Source of the DNA: Anas platyrhynchos
Lineage: Eukaryota; Chordata; Aves; Anseriformes; Anatidae
Assembly (NCBI RefSeq): GCF_047663525.1
Contig: NC_092607.1
Location: 7,039,001 to 7,103,000, forward strand
Reading direction: 5' to 3'
DNA length: 64,000 nucleotides
Part shown: piece after piece, positions 1 to 13,800 of the stretch
Numbering within the stretch: position 1 is the first letter of the stretch
Layout: each line of letters opens with the position of its first letter
Made by a program: the position numbers and the translations under genes
Notes under the pieces: model-generated
Database searches by the model: none
What the model saw: only the letters and a program-made list of their open reading frames with translations
Told to the model about the DNA's origin: nothing

Positions 1-1411
1 TGAAAGGAATCCAAGACCAGCTTTGGGGTTTATTCCCAACCAGCTCAGTTCCCACAGGAGCTGCTCAGCCCCAGACCTCAAAGGGTTGGGTTGGGCAGAG
101 ACCGTCCACCCTCAGCAGTGGGTGGTGCCTGGAGCTGCAGCACTGCCTGGCCTCCCAGCACGCAGGGAGAGCTGAAAATCATGTGGGCCTCAGGCCCTGT
201 GTGTGAGAAGGGCTCCCACAAGGTGCTTCGGCTTCCCCAGCCTCTGCAAACACCCTGATAAATGCAGCTGAGAGATGTGCAGTGCCCTGAACTGGAAACA
301 GCCCCTCACAGGCACTGCAAAGAGCCAGAGCTGGACGTGCAGCGTCTGCTAACAGCAACGCCCCACACAGCCACAGCACGGCTTTGGGGCTGATTTAGGG
401 TCAGCCCACAGCTAAGTGGGAATAATAAGTAACTGCCACTGTGGGTAGCACTAGGGTGGTACAATAAATCCCAAGAGCCCGGGAACACCACAGGCAGCTC
501 TGCTGTCATTGGGCAGCGGCATTTCAGTGCACACCTGTACTCTGTCACCGCACAAGCTGCCTTGCTGTCACCCTCAAGTCACTTGCAGAGCTTTATTTAT
601 ATGGGTCTATTAGCACTCGGAGCAGTACGACCCTGCCTAGGACAGCAGGAGAAATGGAAGTGTTTAAGTAGGGTTTACTTTGAGAAGGGGAAGGAATTAC
701 TCTGGCTGAGGAGTACGTATTTGTCAGAAGGAAGCTTTCACAACAGACAGCTCTAATCCAGGGATGGATGCTGTGTTTAGCTGAAGGCAGAGCCAAGGCT
801 GCTCTGAAAAGACAACGCTGCACCTGAGCCCTTCCTGGGATCTGAACCTCTCCCCACACCAGCCCCCAGCTGCAGTTTCACCCCTCACCAGGGCAAACAC
901 CTACTTCTATCCTCACCCAAGCTACCTGAGAGCTCTCATGACCTGGCCCAGGCACACCCCTGCAAAAATCATGCCCTTCCCATGTAAGGCGCCCTACCCA
1001 AACACAGTGGGGATGCACCTCTGCTCTCTGCCTGCAAGTACATCAGCTGGTACCCTGGGGTTTGACAGAGAACACAAGAAACCCTTTATGCCCCAGAGTC
1101 AAATACCCATAAGGGCACCAGCCCCTCAGCACAGGGTATGTTGGAGGGGCAAGAAAACAGCACCCACTGGAGCTCTGCAATGCCTCTGCTCAGGTAAACA
1201 GCAGGATAAATGCAGCCTATGCTGTGTCACCCAGCCTTCACCACAACCTAGAAATACCCTAAAATCACAGGGGCGGAAAGTACCTTTGTGTTTAGCACTT
1301 CTATAGCACCTCACAGAGCTGCTGTGGTCAGAGAAAAAAAGATCAACCTGCTGCTGTCCACCCGAGGAGTGCTCACTGGGAAGAGGAAGGTTTACTTCGC
1401 TTCTGGGTTCC
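1..1411. other. MYBL2 intron 13 or 3' flank
   Basis: No exon could be recognised here on either strand. On the minus strand there are AATAAA signals at about 592-597 and 29-34, so the stretch could be a 3' UTR. It could equally be intron 13 with the last MYBL2 exon outside the window, because the conserved B-Myb C-terminal tail (WKxVACGG...LILS in vertebrates) was not found in any frame. Confidence 0.4.
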
Positions 1412-1717
1412 TCATCTAAACTCCTTGATGGACTGGGACGGGATGCAGGTTCCCAGGAGGAAATCCAGGGCTGCGTAGGCCACCATTCTGATGAGCCATG
1501 GGGCTTTGAGCTCCAGCAGAAGGGCGGGCTTGCAGAGAGAGGGGAGGGAGCTGTGGTGTGATGCTACTGCTTCAGTATCCCAAAAGCTGGGTGCCAAGAG
1601 ACCTGACAGCATACAGATGCTCACACAAGAGCGCACGGCGTTCCTCCTGAGCTTGGTCTCAAGGAGGGACAAGGGCTGCACCTCCAGCTCACGGGCAGGA
1701 GTGGCTGCAGGGCTTAC

Positions 1718-1864
1718 CGGTGCCGGCGGTCTGAAATGGCTTGGCATCTTCCTGTAGGACATTTTCTCTGACTGCACTTGCACAAAGGCTCTGTTGAGCA
1801 AGCCGCAGTCGTTCTTCCTGCTCGAGGAGGAAAAGTTCAGGGACCTCGACAGGAAATTCACAGG
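1718..1864 (-). CDS. MYBL2: MYBL2 exon 13
   Basis: Residues 596-644, ending SHFRPPAP at a good donor (CCG|GTAAGC). The frame stays open beyond the donor to a stop at 1412-1414, so read-through would add about 101 unrelated residues. The normal last exon was not found. Confidence 0.85.
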
Positions 1865-4800
1865 CTGCAACGGGAGAGAAAACTGTATGAGGAAAGAAGT
1901 CCGTTTGCCCTAACAATGCTGCTATTTGGCCTGGCCAAAAGGCCAGCTAACAAATCCACCACTTCATCCACAGGTTCAAAGGCAGGTGGCCGAGCCTGAA
2001 ATTGATCTTGATGCAAGAAACGAGCAGCTGTGCTCAAACACAGCCTTCATCTCCAGGCAGGAAGGTGCCTCTCACCCTACTGCCAGCCTCGGCAAGGGCT
2101 GCCTGAGGGCTCCGAAGACGAGAGCACGTAAGGCTTCTCCCATTTCCCAGGCAGAAAAGCAGCTGGGAGGTCAAACAAGGAGGGAATTTGCACCTACTCC
2201 TGCAGGCAGCTTTGTCACCAGGATTTCTATTCACCTAGTGTCTCTCCCCTTCAGGCTGTGATTCATTTCACCTACAGTCCCACACCATGCCTGCGCTCTG
2301 GATCCTGTAGACCCTATGTTAAGTTGCTACTGTCAGAAGAAAAAGTCTTTCTGTTGCTTTCAAGGGCTAGAAGTCTAAACGGTGCTAAAGTCAGCAAACA
2401 AAAGCATCAGTGGTGATGGGAAGAAGCCTACAGCCAAGCCCAGAGAAGTGCTGGGAGAGCAGAACAAGCCCTCTGCTTCAGCAGCACTGAGGCACGGGGC
2501 AGCACAGATGCCTGGGAATGCTCTCAGTAACAGCTTGATGCTACAGAACAGCTGCTGGTGGAAGAGCAGCAATCTGCTTCCTCCTTCCTCGCAACAGCGC
2601 TGCATCAAGGGTTCATCCACTCCCTTGGCTACTCAATTTAGGGAGACAAAGTGGCCAAGAGTAAGTGATTATCTTCCCCTTCTGATACTGGCCTGCAGGA
2701 TCAGCTCACTAAACCAGACCCTTGAGGTCAAACAAACATGTGGTGGGATAAGAATGGAGGGGGCCACAATGCATTTAGAGTTCTGGGCATGTGGCATGTC
2801 AGTGAAACGCTTGTGCTTTGGTATTGGAGAACACGAATTGTAACAGCCCCTTGCCTCCTCACCTACACGCAGAGCTTGACAACAGCAAGAAGCAGAGCAG
2901 CAGCTTCTGCAGCAGCCAAGCAAGGAGGAGAAATAGTGTAGTGCTGGTACCAAGCCCATCTTGCTGCCTTCTTCTTAAAAACCCACCCTAACCTCTCGGG
3001 CAGGCACTCTCCCCCCACAGCTCTCCAGAAAGCTTGTGGAGGATCCTGGACAAGGACTGCAGACCCAACCAGCCCAGATCCGTGTCCAGAGATCCCCTGC
3101 TAGAACAGCTCAGCAGCCAAGTTCACCTCTCAGCCCCATTTCAGCCAAACCTCTCCCTGCTCTGCTCACAGCACCCCTCACCTGGGTTCTTTTGAAGCAG
3201 ATGTTCTTGGGTAGGGCAGGCACATTCTGCGTCATATCTTCATCCACAATGTCCAGCGCCAGCGACTTCCGGACCTTCTTGATGGGACTCCTGCGCAGCT
3301 GGGGGACACAAACACACGTGTCAGCACGAATCAGCTCGGCGACCTCCTCTCCTAAGGGCGAGGGTGCACAGCAAGCCCACATCACCCCACATCTGTGTTT
3401 TACCAGCACCTCAGGTAGATGTACTGCATCCTTCCCCACCACAGGGCACAGCAGCTTCTAGTGCTCTCCTCGCTGGCACCAAGAGCCACTGATTTAGAAG
3501 GGAAAGCCCCTTCCAGCAGGAAGGGAAGGCCACAACACATTTGGCAACTGAGCCTTTGTGTACCGGTCCTCAGCCTCTGGGGAGCCCAGCTTTCCACAAA
3601 TGCTTCACGAGTTTCTCCTGTACATTAGGAGACAGCACCTCCTAGCACAGATGTGAGTTCAGGCCACACCTCACAGTATTTCAAGCAGGTCTTAACCTCA
3701 GGCACACGAGCACTCTCGCTGACCAAAAGGTAGCAGCCACACACTGAAAAGCTTTTTGGCATCAACAGGAGGATGAACTCAACCAGCAAAGACACCCCTC
3801 AACAACACAGGACAGCCCACAAGCAGATACTGGATGTTAAACCAGCTCACCCCTTGTTTTCTCTTTTGTTTCTCGGGCTTCACATCGTCCTCTATGATCA
3901 GTTCGATGCCAGCCTCACTTCGGAGAACTTCTTTCAAGTCTTCTTCCAGGTGAGGAGTCTGGGGCTGGTGTGAGGAGGCAGGAAGAGAGAGCATAGGACA
4001 ATCAACATCCGTACACTGAGCACACTTTCTGCTATTCCCTCCACAGACAACAGGGCCAGAGCAGCCCACAGGAGCTCCCAGTGGGAAGACAAACATTGCA
4101 AAGTATTTACTTCCCAGCAGGAAAAGACATGACGAGATTTCTGTTAACCTAACAGATTCACAAGATCTCCATACACAGGAGAATGTCTGACCAGCTAAAT
4201 CCCAAACATACCATCAAGAGAGCAGCAAGCCCTGAAGTCGTGGCATACTGAAGCTGCCAGCCCTCAGCACCTGCGTTAAGTTCCCTTCAGTGACCCAGAC
4301 ACAAAGGCAGATCGTTCCCTTGCTCTGCCTCAAGGTCATCAGCAGCCAGCCACTGACTCAAGGGCAGTTTGGGCTATTTTGGCAGCTCTGCAGAGCAGCC
4401 AGAAGTCCTGCCGCTACCGACCACGCCATATTCACTCTGACCAGGGCTTCTTCATCCCTCTCACCTCCGCCTGGCACTACCAGGCCGCACCCTGTTACTG
4501 CACAGATGACAGCTGGCTCACAGCTCGGCTGCAAACTATCCCACAGCCCTTTTGCGTTCACCACGTGTCCTGGGAGCAAGGCACTGCCAGCAGCGAGCCG
4601 CAGACCTGTCTGTTACGTACCAGGGGCCTTATTGGTCCGTATTTCTCCAGGGCGTTTTTGAAAGGCGTGGGGGTGTGCGGCGTGTTGTCCGCCACATACT
4701 TCTGATCTGGCGTGACAAACCTGGCAGTGGAAAGTAGGGAAAAAAAAAGGATTAACGTGGCATAAACCACTAAGTAAAGCCCATTCTTCCAAACCCTCTT

Positions 4801-7800
4801 ATTACACGAGCCACCTGCAGTCTCACACAGTGACAGCAGAAACCGTCTGCCTGGCTGGAGCATTAGAGGTTGGACTCAGTGATCTTGAGGTCTCTTCCAA
4901 TCTAGACAATTTTGTGATTCCTGGGGCATAAGCAGGGCTAACAGGCACCAAGGAGCCTTGAGTAGGGAAAATGTCCCCCAGAAGTACCAACTATGCTGCT
5001 CCAGCACCCTCCTCAGAAAGCAGGACGACACCTGTGACATGGGCATCCCAGAGCCCTGCTGGCAGAGCTCCCCAGGACCAGCCACGGTTTTGTGCTCATC
5101 AGAGTTGGACCAGTGGAAGCCCCTGGGGCACACACTTTGAGCAGCCAGGTTGTACCATCGGGATGTGGGAGCTGCTCTGGGTCATGCCAGCTTTGGAACC
5201 ACAGCCAGCACCTCCACACACAGTGCTGCACCAGCGTAGTGACGTGCAGAGACAAAAATCATTCGCTGTGCAGGCCACCCTCCCTCTCCTGGCTGGTACG
5301 GTGCCTTCAGATCGCGGCCATGGGCTCCCAGAGGTCAGGTGAAGCTGAGGCTGCAGAGCTCCAGGGAGGGATCTGAACAGCCCTTGCTGAGGAAGCCCAA
5401 ATCCCTCCCCTGCTGGCACAGGGCTCGCAGCAGTGTTTCTCAGACAAAGATGTGCACAGAAGGCAGCAGCCCACCCGGCAGCTGAGCACTGCGGTGGTCA
5501 CTTGGCTGTGGCCCCAACCAGATGGGACACTTGTGGCCTGCAGCTGCAGGGCAACAACTGGCTTTGGGTGCTACACTGATTCAAGGAAATGCCCAGACTG
5601 CCCTGCCACTCTCTCTGTAGTGACAGTACAAGTGCCGTGGGAGGTACGCTTGATTTGAATCAAACTCGTGTGAGAAAGGACAATGTTCAGGTATCAGGGA
5701 ATGGCTGAGGAGAAAGAAAGGACTTACGCTGAGTTTTTCTGGAGCAGAGGGGTCTTGTCCCTGTGCAGCGGGGTGGTGACAATCACCTTCTGACTGCACA
5801 CAGGCGTGGAGGTCAGAGATGGGTTCTCCAGTTCTAGCGTATCCTGTTTGGTCCAAAAATTTAGGAACTGCACAGCACAAGAAAGAAAGAGTCGCACAGT
5901 CAGTCTCAGACTGCCTAACACAAAATCACTGGTCATTATCTCTACTTAAATAAAGTGGGAAGCCTGATATAGGGACAACCCTCCCATACCGAGTGGCACC
6001 AGCACATCTGTTCCAGAAGGAACCAGGACGACTCCTGTATGAGCTGGGACTTGCTGTGGTACCGTCCTGTATGTGGGCACGTGCACGAAGGTGCCAGAAG
6101 GTGCCTCACACCTATCAAGTTTATTCAGTTCCCAAGAGGAAAAGCAGGTACAACTTTGGGCAGCTACAAGGTGGAGGGGGTCTCTGCTTGCACTGGTCCA
6201 GCTAATGCCAAGAAAAGCAGAGAAGGAAAGGTACTACCTGCACACCAAAATCCTGCTCTGAGCTCAGGCCCTACTCTGCTTTCCCTGTTCCTGCTGGCCC
6301 CACATTCAAGGTCCACCTGAACTTGGTTGTCAGTGTCCTGTGGTGCTCTCCCTTGTGCCACCAAGGGCTGCAGAAACAGCAGCAATACAACAGCTTGGCA
6401 GGCTTAGCCAGCGAGTGGCCCTGGGAGATGGGTTCTGAATGACAGCAGCTGCGGGAGCTGTGCTGGGTGACTTATCCTGTTTTACAGGCAGAACTCCACC
6501 ACATCAACGCAGAAGTCAGGATGTTTGAATGTCACAGTGCTTCAGCAAGCTGTTTTGGGGGAAACCATGCACGCACATGTGCAGACATTGTAAGAACGAT
6601 GGTAAAATGGAACACTGCTGAGTTTGTTTTGCAACAAAGATAAGGCCCAGAAGCATTTTCCCAAGCACAGCAACTCAAAGACGTGCACCAGCATGTGCTG
6701 CCCAGCCCGGGTGGATGATTTAGCTGGAAATACCCCGGGACAGCCACCTGCACTGCTGCCACACTGCTACCCCACTGCCAGGGCAGTTATGCCCTGCACG
6801 GAGCAACCCAGAGACAGAAGCAGCACGCAGGAGTGGATCTGCACAGTGCTGCTCCTTCCTCGTAGCGGCCCTGTCCATCGCTCAGGGCTTGCACTGTGCT
6901 GCAAGTGCTCCTGCTGAGGCCAACACAGGCTGCTGCTCCCGGGGAAAGGGCAGCGCTGCAGCCAAGCAGTGCCAGAAGGCAGCTCCGCACCCTGCTCTAC
7001 CAGGAAGGTGCACACACACCCCGTGCACTGGCACTGCCTCGGCCCAGGGAGGAGAAACACAAAGCTGGCAGAGCTGCTGGGAACACACAGCACAGAGGCA
7101 AGCAGGTGAAGCGTTGCCATGCTCACTGGGTCACAAACAAGCCCATGCAGAGGAGCATGGGCTGGCCTGTGCCGCTGCTCCTTACCTGAGAGGGGGAGAA
7201 GGGCAGCGTCTTGACAGGGGTGCTCTTGGGCGTCATGCTGTTGCAGGAGTCAAGGAAGGAGAGGCTGGTGCTGGGGGCGTTCTCCGTGACGGGGGAGAGG
7301 GAGATCTTCCTCTTCTTCTGCCTCTTCAGCACGGAGGGCGGCGTGCCAAAGCTCACCTCCGCATGCGGGGAGATGGGGATGAGCTCCCCCTTGCTGCTCT
7401 TGCTGAGGTCGGAGATGGTGTGGCCGTCCAGGCGGTACTCGGTGACGTTGGGCAGGGACGGCGTTGGCTTGCTGGGCGTCTGCCTCACGGGGCTGCTGCT
7501 GCTGCTGCTGCTGCCAGCGGAGGGCTCCTCGGGCAGGTCAAACTGGGTCAGGTCACACCACCCGTCTGGGTCCTGCGCACAAAGGAAGCCCTCAGCAACC
7601 GCCCGGGGAAGGAGGGCTGAGCAGCTGAGTGGTGCAGCTGCAGAGATCAACCAAGAGGGGAAACAAGCAGGTGTGTGAGACTCCAGCAGCTTTTGCAAGG
7701 AGCCTGGCTAGAGAGGAGCTCAAGCCTTCCTCCCCTCTGCCGTCAGCACAGCTGAGAAGCAGGGCAGGGAACGGATCCAGCTGAAAGTTGTGGTTTGCAA

Positions 7801-10800
7801 GGGGCAGTTTTTTTTATTTGCGCTAGGTTGGTTTCTCAGCTCGTCTCACAGCACAGCTGCACTTACAGCTGCCTCTGCACACAGGGGACAACCAGAAGCG
7901 GCGAGGGACAGGGGCTGCGTGACACAACTGTCACCGAACTACAGGCTTGGTCACTGCAGTACCGTGGAGACAGAGCCCTGATGTAAAGCACACTGCTGGA
8001 ACCAGATTAAAAATAGCCAGACCCATCACAGCTCAGCCCCATCGATACCCAAACTACCACAGAGGCAGGCCTCTAAGGACCCACAAATGGGCCATTAAGC
8101 CCTGGGCACAGTCTTCCATCTCCTTTACACCTGCAAAGTGAATGTTTCCCTGATAATCATCTCATAAACCCGGCTGCAAAGACATTGCCCATTTATACAT
8201 CACCAGAGCATTTTGCTGCCTTCAAAGCCAGCCTGAAGGAATCCCCCCAGCCCTGCTCAGGACGCCCATGGCGATGAGCAAGGGGGCAAAGTAAATTCAT
8301 CAACAGAACGGTGTGAAAATCAGGCCCTACCACGGCCACCATCCATTAGCCAGAGTAGCAAGGGTCTGTTACTTACGGATTCAATCATGTCCAGAGCCTC
8401 ACTGAAGGCAGGCACAGAGGTCGGGCACAAGTAGTTGGTGGCTTCGACAACCCACTTGTACGGTGACGGGACACACGCGGGGTCCTCCTCAGGCACCACG
8501 TCATCTGGGGTCCCCTCGCCGTTGTGCTCTGCCAGGTCAGCAGCTGGCAGCTCCGAGGGCAGCTCCTGCAAGCCCGTCACCTCCTCGTCACTGACGTCCT
8601 CTTCCTTTATTTCTGAGACATCGACTGGCCAGTTCGGCAGGACACTCTGCTCACCAAGAAGAAAGAAAGCCCGGCCGTTAGAAGGAAGAGAGCGAAGTCA
8701 AGGCCTGGGGACAGGAGCACGGATCCCGGGACCCATTCATCTCCTGCCTTCATACCAGCCTTTCGACTCGTCTCACATCCCTGTTCTCCCTCACTCTGTC
8801 CCATACAGCATCTGAAAGAGGACTCTATCCAACTTAATCAGCACAGAACTGCTTAATTGAATATTTCTCTTAACAGTATCTCAGGGGGAAGTCAAATGCA
8901 GGCTGAGCAGGTAGCAGTAATTCTGCATTTCCTGCTTCCCGAGAGTCCACCTTTAAAAACTGCATGCTTTCTTCACAGAAATAATTATGTGTAATCACTT
9001 TCCGCCTCTAAAGCAGGGAGGGAACACAACACCTCTTCTCCATGCCCCCCTCACCGCACCATCTGGAGCAGCCTCTCCCACCAGCAACAGCACAATGGAG
9101 CCAAAAAATATCTTCAGACTCTCCAACAGCCTTGACACTGGGGGTGGCAAGATAACGACAGCACTAGCAGACTGCTGTCCTCCACTTGGATAACACGCTC
9201 GGGCACACGTTATGCCTCTAGCTCCCAGAGGGGGAGATCTGTCAAGAGTCAGTGTCTCGGAGAAGGCTGGGGGAAGGCACAGACTCCACACAGACACCAG
9301 GCTGTGCTGAAGGCAGCTTTAGAGGCAGCAGGAGGGTGGCCCAACAGCTCTGATGCCCGTTAGCAGAGCTGAGGACAGACCCGAGTGCCCACGTGCTGCC
9401 GTGGTACCTGGCTCCCAGCTCTCGATCCACTTTGGCTCTCCTTGTCATCCACCTCCACGAGCAAGTACAGCGGCTTGGACTCCTTCGTGTCGTTGAGGAA
9501 GCCGCCCGTGTCCACCTTGCGCTTGATGGTGGAGTTCCAGTGATTCTTCACAGCATTGTCGGTCCTGCAAAGCAAGTGGCAGAAAAAAAAACACCATCAG
9601 GCACAGCTTTAAAGCACAGCTAAGAGCTCCTGGGAGCTCCCCAGCCCCAGCTGGTGAGCCCAGCACGTGGATCTCCACCGGCCACCACCCAGCTGCGAAG
9701 GTACCAGTGAGCAAAGAGGTCCTACCTCCCAGGCAGCAGCTTGGCAATCTCAGCCCAGCGATTCCCCAGGACCTTGTGGGCCTCAAAGATGATGCGATCC
9801 TCCTCCTCTGTCCATGAGGACTTCTTCACCTCAGGGTTCAGGTGGTTGTGCCAGCGCTCCCGGCACTGCTTCCCTAACCGCCCTTTCAGGTGCTTGGCTA
9901 TCAGAGTCCACTGTTTGGTGCCATATTTTTTAACCAGTTCAATTACCTTTGAAAAGAGCGGGAGGGAAATAAGGGAACGGAACAAAGGAGGGGAGGGTCA
10001 ATACAGTCATCTTCAGGCTTTGCTTTCCACCTGTATGGGGACCAGGTAAGGGCAGACATAGAAGGACCCCTTAGGGAAAAAGCTGGAGGGACCCAGCACT
10101 GATAGCCAGGTGAACACTTCTGTGAGCAAAACCCAGCCGTGTTTCTGAAGGGAGCTGTTTTCATGCAGCCCCTTTGCCACACAACACCTACAAACACAGG
10201 CAACAGCTCACAGAGAACTGGGATGGAGATGGGCAGGTGCAGGGGGTGCAGAACAAGCGTCAAGTCCCTCACACGCCCCAAGGCTCCTCTGCCCTCCCTT
10301 CTCCCGAGACCTTGGCTGCGTGGAGGCAGTCCCCACCAGCTCTGCACTGCTCTGCCTGCAGGGACAGCGTGGCACAGCCCCCTGTAACACAGGGTGTCAC
10401 CCTCAGGACATGCCAGAGCCCACTCCACTAACATCAGGACGCATGGTGCAAGCTCCAAAGCAGAAAGGGGCAATATTCACTTAAAAGCCATCCGCTTTGC
10501 TGCTTCCCCTTCACCTTGGGGCTTTGTCGCTTCTGCCTGAGGTTCACTGCAGATGTTTCTGGGAGGGGAACCTGTTCTGGTTGCCCTGAAATACATCCAT
10601 GCACCAGTCAGGGCAAATCACTACCATGTAACCTGCTGCCTGTAACACTGAGTCTGCCAAAATCCTACAGAGGAGGCCAGACGGCTCTAAAGAGGCATTT
10701 TCACCCTGCCCAGCTGAGCCTAGCTCAAAGGGTTCATAATTAACAACCCTGCTGCAGACCGACTGTCCGGGGCAGACAAACAGGCCAAAGGTACCGAGAT

Positions 10801-13800
10801 GCGGCACAACCCAAGGAGCTGGGGAGGCTGCAGAGAAAAGCTCTAGGCTGTTTCAGGTTGAGCAGAAGGCTGGAGCCCAGCCTTGCCACGATGGTAGGGG
10901 GCATCGAGAATAAGTTGCGTGGCAGCTGGGACATGGCAGGGCAAGGGGAGAGCAGGCAGCAGCTGTCAGAAGGTGGGAGGGCACCGTGATAAGCTTCCTC
11001 AAGAAGCGTTTGATGTAATATGTGGATAGGAAGCCCGGGCTGCAGAAGGGGCTACAGCAGCCTGCAGCAGGAGCAAAATGGAAAGCCATGGGAGAGCAGG
11101 AGCGTTACAGAAAAACCGACAAACTAGGAAATGTTGCATCAGAAAGCACATGACTAATTTTCAAATTTTCTTAGGCACATAGAGATGATGTGTGTCTAAG
11201 CTAGCCACTGACAGTTCACTCCTGAATCGGCAGAGAGGAACACTCTCAGAAGTCACAGTTTACCTGGCCAGTATTAGAGATCCGCTTTAGGCTGTTTGTA
11301 GCACACAAAAAGCCAGTTTTATTTTCTCTCAGGTCCAACATGGCCAGGTCAGGCAGAAATCTACCAGCAGCTGGATGAATTAATTCCCTGTTCTGCTCTC
11401 TCCCTTGCCAGCCTACTGCAGCAGTACAGTGTGAAACAGAGAGAGCGTTTAGGAGGAGATTTCACTCAGAAGGTGGTAAGGCCCTGGCACGGGCTGCCCA
11501 GAGAGGCTGTGGGTTCCCCATCCCTGGAGGTGTTCAAGGCCAGGCTGGACAAGGCCCTGGCCAACCTGATGCAGTGGGTGGTGTCCCTGCCCACGGCCAG
11601 GGGTTGGAGTTAGGTGATCTTTGGGTCCCTTCCAACCCGAGCCATTCTATGATTAGCTGAAGAGGCCTAGAGCTGCTTCTGCTCATCACAGCCACAGTTG
11701 TGTTAGGCTGCTCAGGACAGCTCAGAGTTCTGCTCTGGTGGGTACCACCACTGGGAAGAACCACCTGCTGTTTTCAAGGAAGACTTGCAGGTCCAACACC
11801 TCTGCTCTCTCCACAGAGGGTCACGGCTCAGCCCCTGCCCTCCCTGGACTTACCTTTTGGTCCTCCTCTTTGGTCCAAGGGCCCTTAACCAAGTCCGGGT
11901 TCAACACTCTCAGCCACCGGTACTGGCACTGCTGGTCACTGCGGTTCTGGGAAAAGGAATCAGAGTAGCCATACATCAGGCTGGAGGCTCCAAAAGGCCC
12001 TGTAACAGCATCCCCCACACACACAGCCTGTCCCCTGGAAAACCTGCAGATGCACAGAGAAGGCATACTATGACTACTGGGCATGGAAGGCAGGGACAGG
12101 AACCTCAGTTTCTCATCCCAGCTCCAACAGACGTGCCCTTGAAAGTCCTCTAAGCAAGAAATGTCTCCCTGCCCTGAAGGAGCACCGATTTCTTTGACAG
12201 TAGCAGCCACAGAACAGAGTCCCACTGCAAGAGGCATTGCACACAGAGAACCAGCACCCTGAGCACAAGAAACAACATGCAAACACTACGATTCCCAACT
12301 GGGCAAGGGGTCACTTACAGGAAAGTGACTGGCCAGGAACTTCCAGTCATTCTGCCCGTAATGTCTTACTAACATCTTCAGCTGCTCATCCTGCAAAGAA
12401 CAAAGACATCCACTTTCACATACACTGAGGCAAAACATGCCACAGGCACTCCTGGGCTGACAGCATCAAGAGAACAATCTAGGGGTTTTTAACTGTCCAG
12501 GTGTGTGTGTCTGCTTTACGGGGAGGAACGTGGCTCTCACTGCCCTTTCGCAGCACCTTGGTGCGTGGAGCCCAGCTGTTTGGCTCAGGGCTCTGAGCGA
12601 GGGTGTGGACAACAAGAGCTGAGCACAAAACATCAGCTCAGTTGCTGTGGTCCCCTCCAGGCCCACCTCATCTCCATCCCAGGGCAGTTTGGCTCAAACT
12701 ACACGGCCAGGGCTTATCCAGCCCCAGTACACCCCTGACCAGGCAGCCCGTCTCCCAACTCAGACACTGCTTTTGCCTGGCCAAAGAAACCAACCGTTGG
12801 AAGTGCATCACCACCGGCCAGACGGCCTGCTGCTTTCCTGCACTGAGAGTCTCTACATCTTCTCTCTCGTACACCCTGTCACTGCCCAGGTTTGCCTACT
12901 CTTACCACTCACACAAAGCCTGCTACAGGCTTCCTTCCCTGTGTGTTCTGGCTGGGCAAAGGTAAGAAATAATTCCCTGTCCTCTGCACAAAGACCACTC
13001 TCACACATGTTCAGCCTCCAAGGGAGATAGAACATTTTGTAGTTTTCACACAAAACACGAGGTTTATGGAGGAACTGGGGAGGAGGGTAGAAAACACCCC
13101 AAACAGTTTCAGGCTTCCAGCCAGAACAACTAAGCCATGACCCTAACAGTCTCAGCACTCCCTGCTTTAGCTGCAGGGAAGGAAGGGCACGTCCACTGTG
13201 TGAGTCATCTCACTGAAGACCTCGGCCATCCTCCAGGGCCCTACTGGAGAGCTACAGGCAGCTGACGCCTCACTCAAGGCTGAGGTGTGGAAGCAGTGAG
13301 AGCCCTTGCTCTCCAGGCTGTACTTCAAACTCACCTGAGCTTCTTCTCGCTAAGGCCTCAGGCACATGGCCTTCTCCAGCAGCGAGACAACGTGAGCTGG
13401 GGCTGCAGCCAGCAGGCGAGGACTGGGATGGAGGAGCACAGCTGCATGCCCCAAACACCTGCCCTCGGCGAGCGCCAGGCTCTCACTCACCTCCTCTTGC
13501 GTCCACTTGACTTTGCACCTGCCGTCCCGCTGCTCTGGCACATCCGAGTCGGTGTCCTGGCAGTGCAGCTCATCTTGCTCCTCGCTGCCGAAACAAACAG
13601 GGTGCTGCTGAGAGAACTGCAGTGGGGGGGGAGCAGCAACGGTATGTGGAGCCCCAGACTCCCCTCCAGACCCCCCCAGGCTGAGCCCTGTCACCTCAGG
13701 CCTTCCCCAGGCCATAAAGGGGACCCTGCAGACCCCAACAGGTGCTTTGCCACTCGCTGAGGAGCTGGGGGGCTTCTCCAGCCCCTGTCCCTGCCTGAGG

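Noticed and set aside
29-34. Minus-strand AATAAA as the end of MYBL2
   Set aside because: Without a recognisable last coding exon it cannot be assigned; it may be an intronic chance match.
1415-1531. Candidate MYBL2 last exon after a CTCTCTCTGCAAG acceptor
   Set aside because: It would code PALLLELKAPWLIRMVAYAALD and so on, which does not match the conserved B-Myb C-terminus beyond a few chance residues.
6889-7620. 243-codon plus-strand frame
   Set aside because: Antisense shadow of MYBL2 exon 8 and its GC-rich flank.
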